Below are positions 34,249 through 44,285 of a DNA stretch of 64,000 bases, piece after piece. The position numbers and the translations under genes were made by a program. Below the pieces are notes generated by a model that was given only the letters and a program-made list of their open reading frames with translations, was not told where the DNA came from and made no database searches. The stretch comes from Phaeodactylum tricornutum CCAP 1055/1 (Eukaryota; Bacillariophyta; Bacillariophyceae; Surirellales; Neidiaceae): positions 248,001-312,000 of the forward strand of contig NC_011669.1 in assembly GCF_000150955.2 (NCBI RefSeq), in the 5' to 3' direction. Numbering within the stretch: the first letter of the stretch is position 1; the number at the start of each line of letters is the position of its first letter.

Positions 34249-34866
34249 TCAGACTGCATCCAGCCATCCTTTCAGGATCCCGCGCCACTGCTCTTCCCAG
34301 CTCAATTGATCGGTTGCAAACTCTGCCGCAATTTGACCTACAAAAGCAATCATGGCAAGCCGACCATTTTCTAGCTCGACCGTCAATTTGCGCTCGTTCA
34401 GAGCCTTGTCTCGAACAAAGAAGTATCCAGTAGCGTAATCCCCCGGCATGTCTCTGGGGTCTCGTTGGACAAAAACCAGTGTTTCGAGTATGCCACACAA
34501 CACCACAACCCTTACAATGTCCTCGGCGTTGAGGATCTGGAACTTCTTCAAAATGCTGTCGGGCAACTTCTTTGGCACCCAGTCAGTTGATTTCCGTAGC
34601 AAAGGCGTGACAATGGATTCCACCACGGCCAACATAGCAATTCGTCCATGTTTCAATTCACTTTCCCGGAATCGAGAGAAATTGTCATCGTTTGCCAGTG
34701 CTAATGGGTCGAAAAAGTGGCAATCCTCTTTGAGAAAGATTGCCAGGGTAGGACTGCAGCCAATTTCTTCCGAGATTGGAGGAGGTCGAAATGCGTAAGA
34801 ACACGGAGATCCCGTATATAATCCGAGACAGCAGCAAATTGTGGATCTTTTCAAAATCTTTTTCAT
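34249..34866 (-). CDS. LHC/FCP-like chlorophyll-binding family protein
   Basis: 205 residues from the ATG at 34866; an acceptor-like TTTGCAG and an open extension lie further upstream, so a 5' exon is possible. MKKILKRSTICCCLGLYTGSPCSYAF|RPPP resembles a plastid presequence with the Phe cleavage site. Helix A carries ESELKHGRIAMLA and helix C carries VELENGRLAMIAFVGQIAAE, the two pseudo-symmetric LHC motifs in which Glu and His/Asn bind chlorophyll. A central span DIVRVVVLCGILETLVFV lies between. The family is certain. The subfamily is not a standard FCP: DPRDMPGDYATGYFFV before helix C is distinctive. A divergent light-harvesting or photoprotective member is likely. It is divergent from the IMPase-like gene. 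Confidence 0.85.
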   Translation of the reverse strand: MKKILKRSTICCCLGLYTGSPCSYAFRPPPISEEIGCSPTLAIFLKEDCHFFDPLALANDDNFSRFRESELKHGRIAMLAVVESIVTPLLRKSTDWVPKKLPDSILKKFQILNAEDIVRVVVLCGILETLVFVQRDPRDMPGDYATGYFFVRDKALNERKLTVELENGRLAMIAFVGQIAAEFATDQLSWEEQWRGILKGWLDAV

Positions 34867-35222
34867 TGGTGCAATATCATGACCTGTATTAATCCTTCGC
34901 AACACTACAAATGGTGCAGAAGAAGGTTCTTCTACGCTTGTTGTCGACTGCAAATATTATTTTCTACGTCCTTTACATTCCGATATTCTGTTGACAGACT
35001 TGGGGGAACCCGGTGAGAGAGCGCCAAGGCAATTTACGATATTACAATTAGAAACACAGTCTAATGTGTTTTCTTCGGCGGCTGTGTCTGACCGTTAATA
35101 TTTCATTTCATGTCACCCATGGAGATGACTCGAACCCATAGAACTGCGACTCGAGTTCCAACGCCGATAATGTAACATGAAACAGTAGACCAAAGTTTCG
35201 TTCGTCTTATTGTTAGGCTTCA

Positions 35223-35232
35223 TTCACAGTCA
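35223..35232 (+). promoter_or_regulatory. TTCACAGTCA upstream motif
   Basis: A copy of the recurrent T[TC]ACAGT[CT]A motif 8 bp before the ATG at 35241, in gene orientation. A candidate initiator-type element; function inferred only from recurrence. Confidence 0.35.
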
Positions 35233-35240
35233 GTTTCACC

Positions 35241-36302
35241 ATGGCACCTCAGACGTCCATCTGGGCGTCCCATCTCATCTTGGTTGCTACAGCATGTGCT
35301 GGCATTTACGCCTTCGTTCAAAAACGGAAACGCAGTAGCAAGTATAATGTGCCGAGTGATCTGGTGAACTCGCCGTACGGAAAAGAAGTCGTAGTCGCAC
35401 TCGAGCTAGCGCTCAAAGCCGGCCTCAACATGATTGCCTATTGTGACGAGAAAGGGACCGAGGCAGAATCCGGTCAAGACCTAGAGATTAAAACCAAAGG
35501 GCAGCCTGAAGATTTCTGCACAAGGGTTGATATTGAAAACGAGAATCTTGTCATGGAAGGACTCTTGAAATCATTTCCGACGCACACCATTATTGGGGAG
35601 GAATCCGTAGGAAACAATCCTTTGCCACCGCTGACGACTGATCCGACTTGGATAATCGATCCGATCGATGGAAACACAAATTTTGCGTCGGGGCTTCCAC
35701 TGACCTGCGTCAGCATCGGATTCTGTGATAAAAAAAATCCCGTTATTGGGGTAGTCTACGCACCGATGACAGATGAAGTATACCTGGCGGTGCGCGGATA
35801 CGGAGCCTACCGCAACGGCGTAAAAATCACGCAGCGCGAAACCAAAGCGTTGTGCGACGCGGTAGTCTGTTTTGAATTTGGGTATGCACGGGACCAGGAA
35901 GCGGTTGACAAAATGGTAGGCGCTGTCAGGAAAATACTGGAACACGGATGCAGAACCTGTCGATGTCTTGGGAGTGGCGTTTTGGATCTCTGCTATGTTG
36001 CGACAGGCCGTTTGGACGTTGTTTATGCTGGCGTTGCGGGAGAAGGATGGAAGCCATGGGGTACGTCATCTGGCGTTCTCGTTTAGAGTTGAAACTCAAA
36101 TACTAACTCGTAACTGTGTTCTATAGACTACTGCGCAGGCTTTGTCGTCGCGACGGAGGCGGGGTGCACAATGCAGCCTATTGCTCAATTGAGCAAAACG
36201 GATTTTGACATTTACTCATCAAGTGTTATTTGTGGAGTGAGTTCAAATTTGGTTCAAGAACTCAGGGCAACGATATCACGCAAATGCATGGCGTTCGCCT
36301 GA
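35241..36302 (+). CDS. Inositol monophosphatase-family enzyme, membrane-anchored
   Basis: Exon 1 35241-36060, intron 36061-36126 (66 nt, GTACGT...CTATAG), exon 2 36127-36302; 331 residues. The splice restores WDYCAGFVVATEAG, the C-terminal metal-binding Asp motif (WD-x2-AG) of the family. Other motifs: IIGEES (metal ligand Glu), WIIDPIDGNTNF (metal motif) and GVVYAPMTDEVYLA. The usual DPIDGT is DPIDGN here, changing the Thr that in animal enzymes helps activate water. The N-terminus has an uncleaved-looking membrane segment (ASHLILVATACAGIYAFV) followed by KRKR, suggesting a signal anchor. Substrate could be inositol phosphate or another phosphate monoester such as PAP. Confidence 0.9.
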
Positions 36303-36489
36303 GGGAGCAAAGCCCATCCAATTTCCCTTTCAACTTGCTCGGCAGGACACCCGCCAACTTTCATAAAACTTGAACGATCATCTGATAGAAGGTTAGTATA
36401 TTTGGCTCTTTCTTAAACGCGAAGTGGCTGTACTTCCTCAACCGTGGATTATAATAATCCAACTCATTGGAAGTCATTATTTTATTCAT

Positions 36490-39400
36490 CTAGGTCGTTC
36501 TCGAAATATTCTTCACAATCGTGCCTTCACGATCGGCTGGAGATGTCTTTCGCTTGATGGCTTTAGTTCCGCCTCGGCTTTGAAAATCAGTGTTTTGTAC
36601 CGTCATTTCCAGATTACCGCCATCCGCCAGTTCGAGCTCCTGATCAGCTGTCTGTGAGTCGTCACAGGCCTTAGCTGGAGAATATCGATGTCGGCCTTTC
36701 CTTACTCGTAGAAACCAACCGCGCTCCAGTAGATATTCATACATAGACACGAGCAGTGTCCAAGCTGATGTCAGGATTAAAAAAAAGATCATCGTCAACA
36801 ACACGACATGAATGAAGCTTAACATTGTATGCCAAATTGGCCTGGGCGGTCCCTATTTGGGAAAATGTCAAGTTGACTGCAGTGAGGTTGATGTCATTGC
36901 ACTCAGCAAAGACTTTTTCTATTGCTTCACTTACGAAGTAGTTGATCTGATCATCGATCGTTGTCTGGATCGTCCAAGAAGATACAACTCGGCTTTCATT
37001 CTCGCTCTCCAGGGAAACTGTATGGAAAAGTGGCGAAAACATCGAAATTGCCGCTGAGATTGGGTCTGATAATTCTATTCTCTCCATTTCGTGAATAAGC
37101 GAACCAATGAAAAGCTGACTTTCTAAGACACGCTTTTTTATGGAGAGAGTTTTCTTTGCAAGCGTGTACATATCATCCGAGTTGCAGATCGTATCGGGTA
37201 GCCGCGTCTTTATGCGCTCGGTAATATTCCACAGTATTCCTTTGACGGATGAATCGTCTGTATCGCTGGTTACAGTGGATGTAGCATTGGAAAGGTTGTT
37301 AAAAATTGAAATCTCCAGAATAATTTTTGTTCCAATAGGTTTGGATACATGAGTACCTTGGTCTGGATCGTCTTCGTCCACATGCCATGGAATAGCTAGC
37401 AGCACATTCACATCACCTTCGCCAAATGTTTCTAATGGATTAAGTGCACGTGCCACACTTGTCAGAGCTGAAACAAAAGTATTTTCCGAGGATCCTGTCC
37501 ATTTTGAAACCGATATTCCCTGAAGGCCAACAACTGTATGAATGAGAAATGGGACAAGACAAGGGTCTGAACGGGCGCAAGCTTCGATATGGCAAGGTCG
37601 GGAGAATCTGTGCTCTTCGTGGCAGATTCCGTCTGTATGAGCGGCTGATACAATCCGAGTCTGCTCGCACCCATGATCGCATGTGCTCCACAAAGAATCT
37701 CCGCAGTCATATCTGATGCTTTCAGAAATAGGCGCTTTTGACACATTCGCAGCTACTATGGCTTCGGCGCATGTAAGTTGACACGATCTCTTCTCTTCGC
37801 AAGTTCCCTTGCCATTGCAGTCAACGTCAGAGTTCTGGAACACACTCTTTGATGAAGATTCTCTTGCTACTTCAGTACACTGAACACCCTCTTTGCTGCC
37901 AGCACTCTCGACAATACCAGTCCAAGTTTCGTTGCCCAGGAGAGCAATATTCGAGGAGGCGTGTTCGCAAATTTCCCGGTGCACGGTATCAATACATGGC
38001 GTAGATAGAATTGGAGCGTGCACTGTGCAGTCCTTTGAGTATCCGTTATCCTGTGCAACTTCCGGCACGGATTTCTTGTCGTACGTGCAAGAACTCTCTG
38101 CAAACCCAACACGGCCGTTTTCCCAGTCGAAGACAACGTTGTGCCCTTGCATAGTGTTACTTCCCAAGACTCCGCCAGATGTTTCACTGAAATAGATTCG
38201 GCTGGTGTACATGGACGTGATCGGAGAAAAGTCCATGTAGCTGGTGGCTGGAATCGCAATGAGCAAATCATTGGGGGACGATGGGTCCAAACGACCAGCG
38301 TACCCAGGAATATCTTCATAACCCTCGATTGACGGATCCAAATTTTCTCTGTAGGCATGACATTGCACGAGAACAGTAGGCAGCTCCAGAATTTGTTCCG
38401 GCGAGAGTCTCATCGGTAGATGAGAGTACGACTGACCAGTTGCCTGACGCCAAGCCATATTAAACTCCGGAGCTACATCTTTGTTGAGGTAAGTATCGGT
38501 TGTTCCCGAATCCACAATGACACCTTTACCACTATTAAGAACAGCAGGATTCATCTTTACTTTGATCGTACGGTGATCAGGATCCACACTCTTGGCAGAT
38601 TGTCCGCCTCCTTGTCTAATATAAATGTTCTTGACGTAGACTGTATACCATCCAATTTTGGCCATGTTCTTGGCATACACCATGGGGCTGGTATCGAGGT
38701 TGGTGGATATTCCTCCAATTGTCATACTACCTGCCATGACACCACGCTTGCTTGTGCCCAGCTCTCGACGATAACACATGGAGAAAATATTGTGTTCAAT
38801 CATGTGTCTGTCGTACAACTGTTTCGGTAAGGTCGCCTGGTGTGCTGACATTCCCATTATTCCATCCGCAAGCTGCGTAATGAACAAGCCAGTCATACTC
38901 TTTTGACATCCAAACATAAAGTCGATTGAGTTTCGTTGGTCTTCTAAAGAAACGGAGTCGATAATATCGGAACCACTGCAATAGAATCGATCTAAAACTT
39001 GTACGGCGTCCCATGAGCTGCCTTCCGTATAGGACTGGCTGAACCTACACTCCCCGTCTTGACATGTGATACCATCCCGGCATTCGTCACACTGGAGTTG
39101 ATGAAACGATGCACTCTTTTTTGGTTCAAAGTAAGGATCGGTATGATGCGTCGAACCGCAATTTTGACATCCATTACAGGGAAAAGCAGTGTAGTGCGAG
39201 CCGGTATCGACGATGACCGTCTTTCGTTGCGGAAAGGGAGATCCCACCCAGACATTAACGTAGTGCGTTCCATAGCCTTGTGCCAAGGGTACGGCCTGAT
39301 AATTGTTGTATTGTCCACCAGCAACGGGAGCAGCCTCCTGTGTCCTTCTCCTTTTGTCGGAGTGTGAACGCAATCGATTTTCTGCAGTCTGGTTGCGAAG

Positions 39401-39838
39401 CTCTGCGCTTTTGGGAATCTCCTTTTGTTCGTCTTCAAAAGAGTATTCTTCATCCCATTTTTCTCGTAAATCAATATTATTTTGGGTCCGATAAGCCTGC
39501 TCGTATCGACTCAAGTGTCGGAGGTCATGAAACTCTTGCAATTGACGGTTGTGTCGGTAACGTGGATCACGGGCATCAGGAATACCGGCATAAACGGCAC
39601 TTCGTTCCGGTCGCAGCCATTCATCCGGTATGACGAAAGACGAGTTGCTCTGTAGTCTGCGGCGTTGACGAGCCTCTTTTAGAAATCCTGTCGGTTGCAA
39701 GTCAAATTGAAAAAGAGGCGCCGAGGACGCGACGCGTCGTTGCGAAACCGGCCCCTTCCCCGCCAAAACAATATTCAGCGCAATAAATATGACTAAAATT
39801 GTACAATACAAAACCATTGTGTTGAATTTAGGCACCAT
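36490..39838 (-). CDS. Membrane-anchored aspartyl protease, plasmepsin V/ASP5-like
   Basis: Two exons: 39838-36935 and 36852-36490, with an 82-nt intron (GTAAGT...CAAATAG) that keeps frame; 1,088 residues from MVPKF (an ATG at 39886 also exists). A signal peptide (MVLYCTILVIFIALNIVLAG) precedes a 200-residue charged pro-region. The pepsin-fold domain has catalytic VIVDTGSHYTAFPC and VIVDSGTTDTYL. The first is followed by CNGCQNCG, as in plasmepsin V and Toxoplasma ASP5. A Cys-rich module and a 250-residue N-glycosylation-rich domain follow. Exon 2 supplies the membrane span (VVLLTMIFFLILTSAW) and a basic cytosolic tail. Probably an ER/Golgi or surface protease. The 3' neighbour is the IMPase-like gene, convergent. 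Confidence 0.85.
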
Positions 39839-40162
39839 CAATCCACCCAGCGGCGACGGATGGCGGGGGTAGTTTGACAATGTCATGAAGAAATCAGAGT
39901 CAAAGGAAGTCGAAATGCATCACACTCTTGAGAGAGAGGCAAACGCGGTGCGGTTGCGAAATGACATGCTCACTGTAACTGTAAATTAATGGAAAGATTT
40001 CTTAAAAGGTATCTTGAACTCAAATTTAAACGTATAGTTACTGAGATTTTAAAACGCACCCTTGCAGGCACTTCGAATCCCTGTCAAACCATTTCTATTT
40101 TCTTTTCCATTTGACAGTGAGTTCACAATGTTGCACCTCACAAATTGACCGTGCGGACAAGC

Positions 40163-41641
40163 ATGCGACTGATTTTACTATTGCTACACTTTCCTGTATG
40201 CTTCGGATTCCACTTTGCGCCGCTGGATAGAGCACTAATCAAGCATGTCACGAGCAGCGATCGTTTGTCTCACTTTCCGACGTTGCACCGAAAATGCCGT
40301 AGACCTCGCCACCGACAACCTTGTCGACCGCACCAAGCGATTCCCATCGCTTCTATTGGAATCGAAACGACCAGAGCTTTGTCAGGGCTTGTCGCGTCGT
40401 CCATAGTTGGATTCAATTTTGATCGGATACTTCCTGATTCTGGGATTCTAGTAACTCTTATTTCAGCGGCACTTATTTCCAACGTGGGCTTGGCGCCCAC
40501 GCTTCATCCACTATACGATACGTGCTGGACAACATTTTTGCCAGGATCCCTGACCCTGCTTCTACTGTCGATGCAGAAAAAGACGACAGAAACGTTTGCG
40601 AATGGAGAATCTATTTTGACGGTCGTTCGGAGAGTGTCTGTTCCCTTTGCTATCGCTTCCGTAGCGTCCGTATTGGGCTGTGCATTATCCTTTTGGCTAT
40701 GTCTTACTTTTCCAATGCATCTTTTACCCAAACAAGAAGCCACTGTAGCAACGGCATGTCAAGCAGCGTCGTTTGTAGGAGGATCCGTTAACTTTTTCGC
40801 CACCGCAGCGGTTGTTGCCGATCGATCAGTGTCTACACTGGTTAGTTCAATGGCCACCGCAGATTTGGTAGTAACGGCCATTTTCTTCGCGATTTTGAGC
40901 ACAGCGCTTCAATCCCCTTCACTGAAACGAATGTTTTTGAATGACAACGAGAGAGAAGCCCGAAACTCTGACGTAGAAGACATAAATGAGTCCACCAACA
41001 AATCTACCGATAGCCCCGACCAGCCAACGCCAAGGAAGTCAATTAAGGACGTTTCTCCAGCGACAATGCTACGTTTGACGATATCATCAATTCTGGTTTC
41101 GTCTGTAGCACTAGCGATTGTCCGCTTGGCCGAGCGCTTCGAAGCCGTGGTCTCGAGCATCATCCCAGGGACAGCATGTGCCGCTATCACAGTTCTCGCT
41201 CCGCTTGTTCCGAAATTTATGCCTCGCGACCTTTGGCTCTGGAAAGATATGCAGCGCGTCGCCGTTCCGCTTTCGCAGTTCTGTTTTTTGTTTTTGTTTG
41301 CATCCATCGGGATGTCGGCCGATTTGACGGCCGCGTTGATATCCGGCCCCGCTTGTCTGGTTGTTTCGTTGAGTGCTTTAGTCGTTCATTTGATTGGTAC
41401 ACTATTGGGTTGCTTGATTTCTCGCCGTTGGTTTCAGTCAGAACTTCGTTTTGAAGATGTTTTGGTGGCGTCCAATGCAGCCATTGGAGGACCGGCGACT
41501 GCGGCTGCCTTTTGTGGTCGGATAGTAGGACCTCGTCAAAAGGCTTTGACCTACGCGGCTACCATATGGGGTGTCGTGGGATACGCTATTGGCACAACAC
41601 TTGGAGTAACTTTCTTTCGAATCGCGCGACAATTTTTATAG
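40163..41641 (+). CDS. DUF819 multi-span membrane protein, plastid-type presequence
   Basis: 492 residues from the ATG at 40163. MRLILLLLHFPVCFGFHFAP is a signal peptide followed by a Phe-containing cleavage motif, suggesting a plastid envelope or other complex-plastid membrane. The body has about ten hydrophobic segments with DUF819 features: LPGSLTLLLL, the small-residue stretch QAASFVGGSVNFFATAAV, a polar central loop (residues 265-300), and a second half ending in ASNAAIGGPATAAAF and a TM-rich C-terminus. DUF819 proteins (bacterial YjcL, plant homologues) are putative transporters of unknown substrate. Divergent from the aspartyl protease gene. Confidence 0.8.
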   Translation: MRLILLLLHFPVCFGFHFAPLDRALIKHVTSSDRLSHFPTLHRKCRRPRHRQPCRPHQAIPIASIGIETTRALSGLVASSIVGFNFDRILPDSGILVTLISAALISNVGLAPTLHPLYDTCWTTFLPGSLTLLLLSMQKKTTETFANGESILTVVRRVSVPFAIASVASVLGCALSFWLCLTFPMHLLPKQEATVATACQAASFVGGSVNFFATAAVVADRSVSTLVSSMATADLVVTAIFFAILSTALQSPSLKRMFLNDNEREARNSDVEDINESTNKSTDSPDQPTPRKSIKDVSPATMLRLTISSILVSSVALAIVRLAERFEAVVSSIIPGTACAAITVLAPLVPKFMPRDLWLWKDMQRVAVPLSQFCFLFLFASIGMSADLTAALISGPACLVVSLSALVVHLIGTLLGCLISRRWFQSELRFEDVLVASNAAIGGPATAAAFCGRIVGPRQKALTYAATIWGVVGYAIGTTLGVTFFRIARQFL

Positions 41642-41686
41642 AATCCGTCCAATAAGCAAGCGTTAGATTTAAACGATCCGGTTTCT

Positions 41687-44089
41687 CTAAAAAGGAACGT
41701 CAGCATAGTCGTCGGGCGTTGGAATTGTTGTTTTCGGTGGACGGGAAGACTTTGCGTTGCCTCGCTTTGTTGTACTTTGATTCAAACGATTCTCGAAGCG
41801 ACGCTTGAGATCTCGAAAGCCCATCGCATCGTAAAACGCCAAGATACGGTTGCTATCAAACTCGGCCATTTGGAGGTCTGAAACCTTCGCAATCCCTTGC
41901 GGAAATGTCATCCTATCCATAGGCACGTCTCTACGAAGATCGACAAGTACCCGAGACAACCGAGCCTGTTGTTCATTTGCTTTTAGTTTTTCTCGGCGAG
42001 CTCTTTGTTTTACGGTGTCAACATTGGCTAGGAGCTTCTCCAACGAACCGAATTCTTCGATCAACAAGGCTGCAATTTTCGGACCGATACCCGGAACTCC
42101 AGGGACGTTGTCGGCTGAATCCCCGGCCAGGGCTAAAATGTCGCCAAGTAGCCGAGGACCACATCCCCACTTCTCCACAACTTCGTCGTAGGTGATTCGA
42201 CCCATAGTCATGGGATCAATCATATGGACACTTGGAATTTCTTCCCTGTCTGTAATAAGTTGCCAAAGATCTTTATCACCCGATAGAATGTTGGTATCGA
42301 TTCCTTCTTCGATTGCCATTGTCGCCAACGTAGCTATAACGTCGTCCGCTTCAAAGGTAGCAGCTTCGATTTGCGGAATACCGTACGCCTTAGCAGCTTC
42401 GCGGACTAGCGCAAATTGTGGTACCAGATCCACGGGAGCGTCCGGCCGGTTGCCCTTATACTCGGGATACAAGCTGTGTCGAAACGTCTTGCCCTTGGCA
42501 TCGAAAACGAGGACAAGTCGCGGGCGTTCACCTTCCACAATCCGATTGAGGATCAAACGCATTATCATCGAGCAAAACCCCATAACTGCCCCCGTTGGCA
42601 TCCCATCAGAGCGATGAATTGGAGGCATTGAGTAATATGCTCGAAAAATATATGCAGATGCGTCTACAAGTATCAAAGGATCTGACGTCTTTTCTTGAGG
42701 CTTTGAATCGGTCACCGGGCGAACAACCGTGCTGACACTTTTGACCAAAGTTCCGCTTTCCTTAGTTAGTACTTTGCGTTTCAGCCTCTTAATACCCTGC
42801 TTCACAGAGCGGTGGTCCAGGATCAATTTAGCCATTCTGTTGCCCCCTCCAGCCATAGAGTCCAGCACGTCCTTGTTCGTCGACTCGCCAATATATCCAA
42901 AGAGAATTTCGGAAACTTGCTTGGGAGAATTGATGTTGAATTCTTTGCATTTATTTTGTGCGTAAATGTCTTGTTCTAGATTTGCCAAGCGAGCTTGGAG
43001 CATGTCCAGTTCGCTACTCGCACCATTGCCCGAAGAAGCCCGCACTACAAATTGCTCAGTGGCCTGTGCAGCGTGGACGTGAGTCGCGGGAATTACACCC
43101 CCTTCATCACGCTTGGATTTTGGCCGAACTGCCAACGGCGCTGGTGACACTGTAGCCTTCGGCTTGGCCGGAAGAGGGGCGGCTTCCCATCGACTACCGA
43201 AGCCAGTATCGTCGACATATTCTTCTTCGATTGCCTCAAAAGAAGACGCGTCCAGCTGATCTTTCGGGGTATCCTTTGTTTCATTCTGGATTTTGAACAT
43301 TATTTGCTCGGGGTTGGGGGACGACGACGCCGGTGGTGATGCTACTGATGCTTGCGGTGGCTCAACGCTGGCCACCGGCACGGTCGCATTCGGCTTTTTC
43401 AAAACTGAAGGAGGCGCATTGGATAATTTTGTCACTGACCTTTTCAACACCCCCCCACTACTGGTCCCGTCAGTTTGTACGGGTCGTAGTTTAATGTGCG
43501 CGATGGGCTCTTCGACAAACTTGGCTGGAGCCGCGAACTCATCCCCGGCGAGCGCAGGGTCGAAACTGTCTTCCAACGATTCAAGCTCGTTCGCGTCTGG
43601 TCGATAATCGTACGCACCAAAGCCTTCGTCGTCCATGGAACTATCCATGCTGGGGGGAAACCCCCGCTCGTCGTCGTACCGCAGATCGTCCAGTGAATAA
43701 CCTTGACGAGGATTTCGGGAAGAAAGGGGAGCCGTCACGGGGCGACCTCTGCGGGAAGCACGAGAATTCGCTACAGTTCGAATCCCCCAATGCATTGTGA
43801 ACGACCGCACCTTGACGCATAACGTCAGGGCGTAGGAGAGCATGATCAGAATTTGCAGAGATTGATGACGGATCGGACGTCGGAGTGGGGATGTCACGGG
43901 TCGGCCAAAAGACTTGCCGGTTGATTCGTCAGTGTTTGTTTCACAATTGTAGTGTTCAGTTAGTAAGCTTTTCTTTGTATCTTCTCCCGGTATCATTGTT
44001 CCTGCAAAGGAAGCATGCAGTACAAGGGATTTTGTCCCGCATAAAAAGGGATTCGAAGATGAAGCGCCTTCCAAGGCACTGTCTCGCAT
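41687..44089 (-). CDS. Plastid-type 5'-3' exonuclease (53EXO domain), stand-alone
   Basis: The open frame starts at 44089 (800 residues). The ATG at 43843 (718 residues) is the better start because it gives MLSYALTLCVKVRSF|TM, a signal peptide with a Phe cleavage site. About 300 low-complexity residues precede the nuclease domain (about 470-770 in the long version). The domain has LILVDASAYIFRAYYSMPP, LVLVFDAKGKTFRHSLYPEYKGNR, EADDVIATLA and LSGDKDLWQL, with acidic residues for two metals. It also has the helix-hairpin-helix ALAGDSADNVPGVPGIGPKIA. This is the flap-endonuclease part of bacterial DNA polymerase I without the polymerase. Likely role: removal of RNA primers and flaps during organelle DNA replication and repair. 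Confidence 0.9.
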   Translation of the reverse strand: MRDSALEGASSSNPFLCGTKSLVLHASFAGTMIPGEDTKKSLLTEHYNCETNTDESTGKSFGRPVTSPLRRPIRHQSLQILIMLSYALTLCVKVRSFTMHWGIRTVANSRASRRGRPVTAPLSSRNPRQGYSLDDLRYDDERGFPPSMDSSMDDEGFGAYDYRPDANELESLEDSFDPALAGDEFAAPAKFVEEPIAHIKLRPVQTDGTSSGGVLKRSVTKLSNAPPSVLKKPNATVPVASVEPPQASVASPPASSSPNPEQIMFKIQNETKDTPKDQLDASSFEAIEEEYVDDTGFGSRWEAAPLPAKPKATVSPAPLAVRPKSKRDEGGVIPATHVHAAQATEQFVVRASSGNGASSELDMLQARLANLEQDIYAQNKCKEFNINSPKQVSEILFGYIGESTNKDVLDSMAGGGNRMAKLILDHRSVKQGIKRLKRKVLTKESGTLVKSVSTVVRPVTDSKPQEKTSDPLILVDASAYIFRAYYSMPPIHRSDGMPTGAVMGFCSMIMRLILNRIVEGERPRLVLVFDAKGKTFRHSLYPEYKGNRPDAPVDLVPQFALVREAAKAYGIPQIEAATFEADDVIATLATMAIEEGIDTNILSGDKDLWQLITDREEIPSVHMIDPMTMGRITYDEVVEKWGCGPRLLGDILALAGDSADNVPGVPGIGPKIAALLIEEFGSLEKLLANVDTVKQRARREKLKANEQQARLSRVLVDLRRDVPMDRMTFPQGIAKVSDLQMAEFDSNRILAFYDAMGFRDLKRRFENRLNQSTTKRGNAKSSRPPKTTIPTPDDYADVPF

Positions 44090-44285
44090 ATCCTACTAGA
44101 CTTTGGAGACAAAAAGCCGCATAAAAAGTAACAGACGTTTCACTGTCAGTGGCGGGAAGCGCGGCAGGAGCGCCGCTGTAACCTATTTGTGAGGTTGACT
44201 GTTGACGGTCTGATTAACTGTAAACGCACGATATTTTCGATTTTGAGTATTTAAATAATTATTATACGCCGTAGGTAGACTTCGC

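Noticed and set aside
35110-35165. Possible tRNA on the minus strand (GGGTTCGAGTC like a B box)
   Set aside because: No T-stem, acceptor stem or A box can be paired around it.
36737-36852. Protease reading on in the first frame to a stop near 36737, without a membrane anchor
   Set aside because: A GT-AG intron at 36934-36853 with good sites leads in phase to a membrane span and basic tail, the more likely main form.
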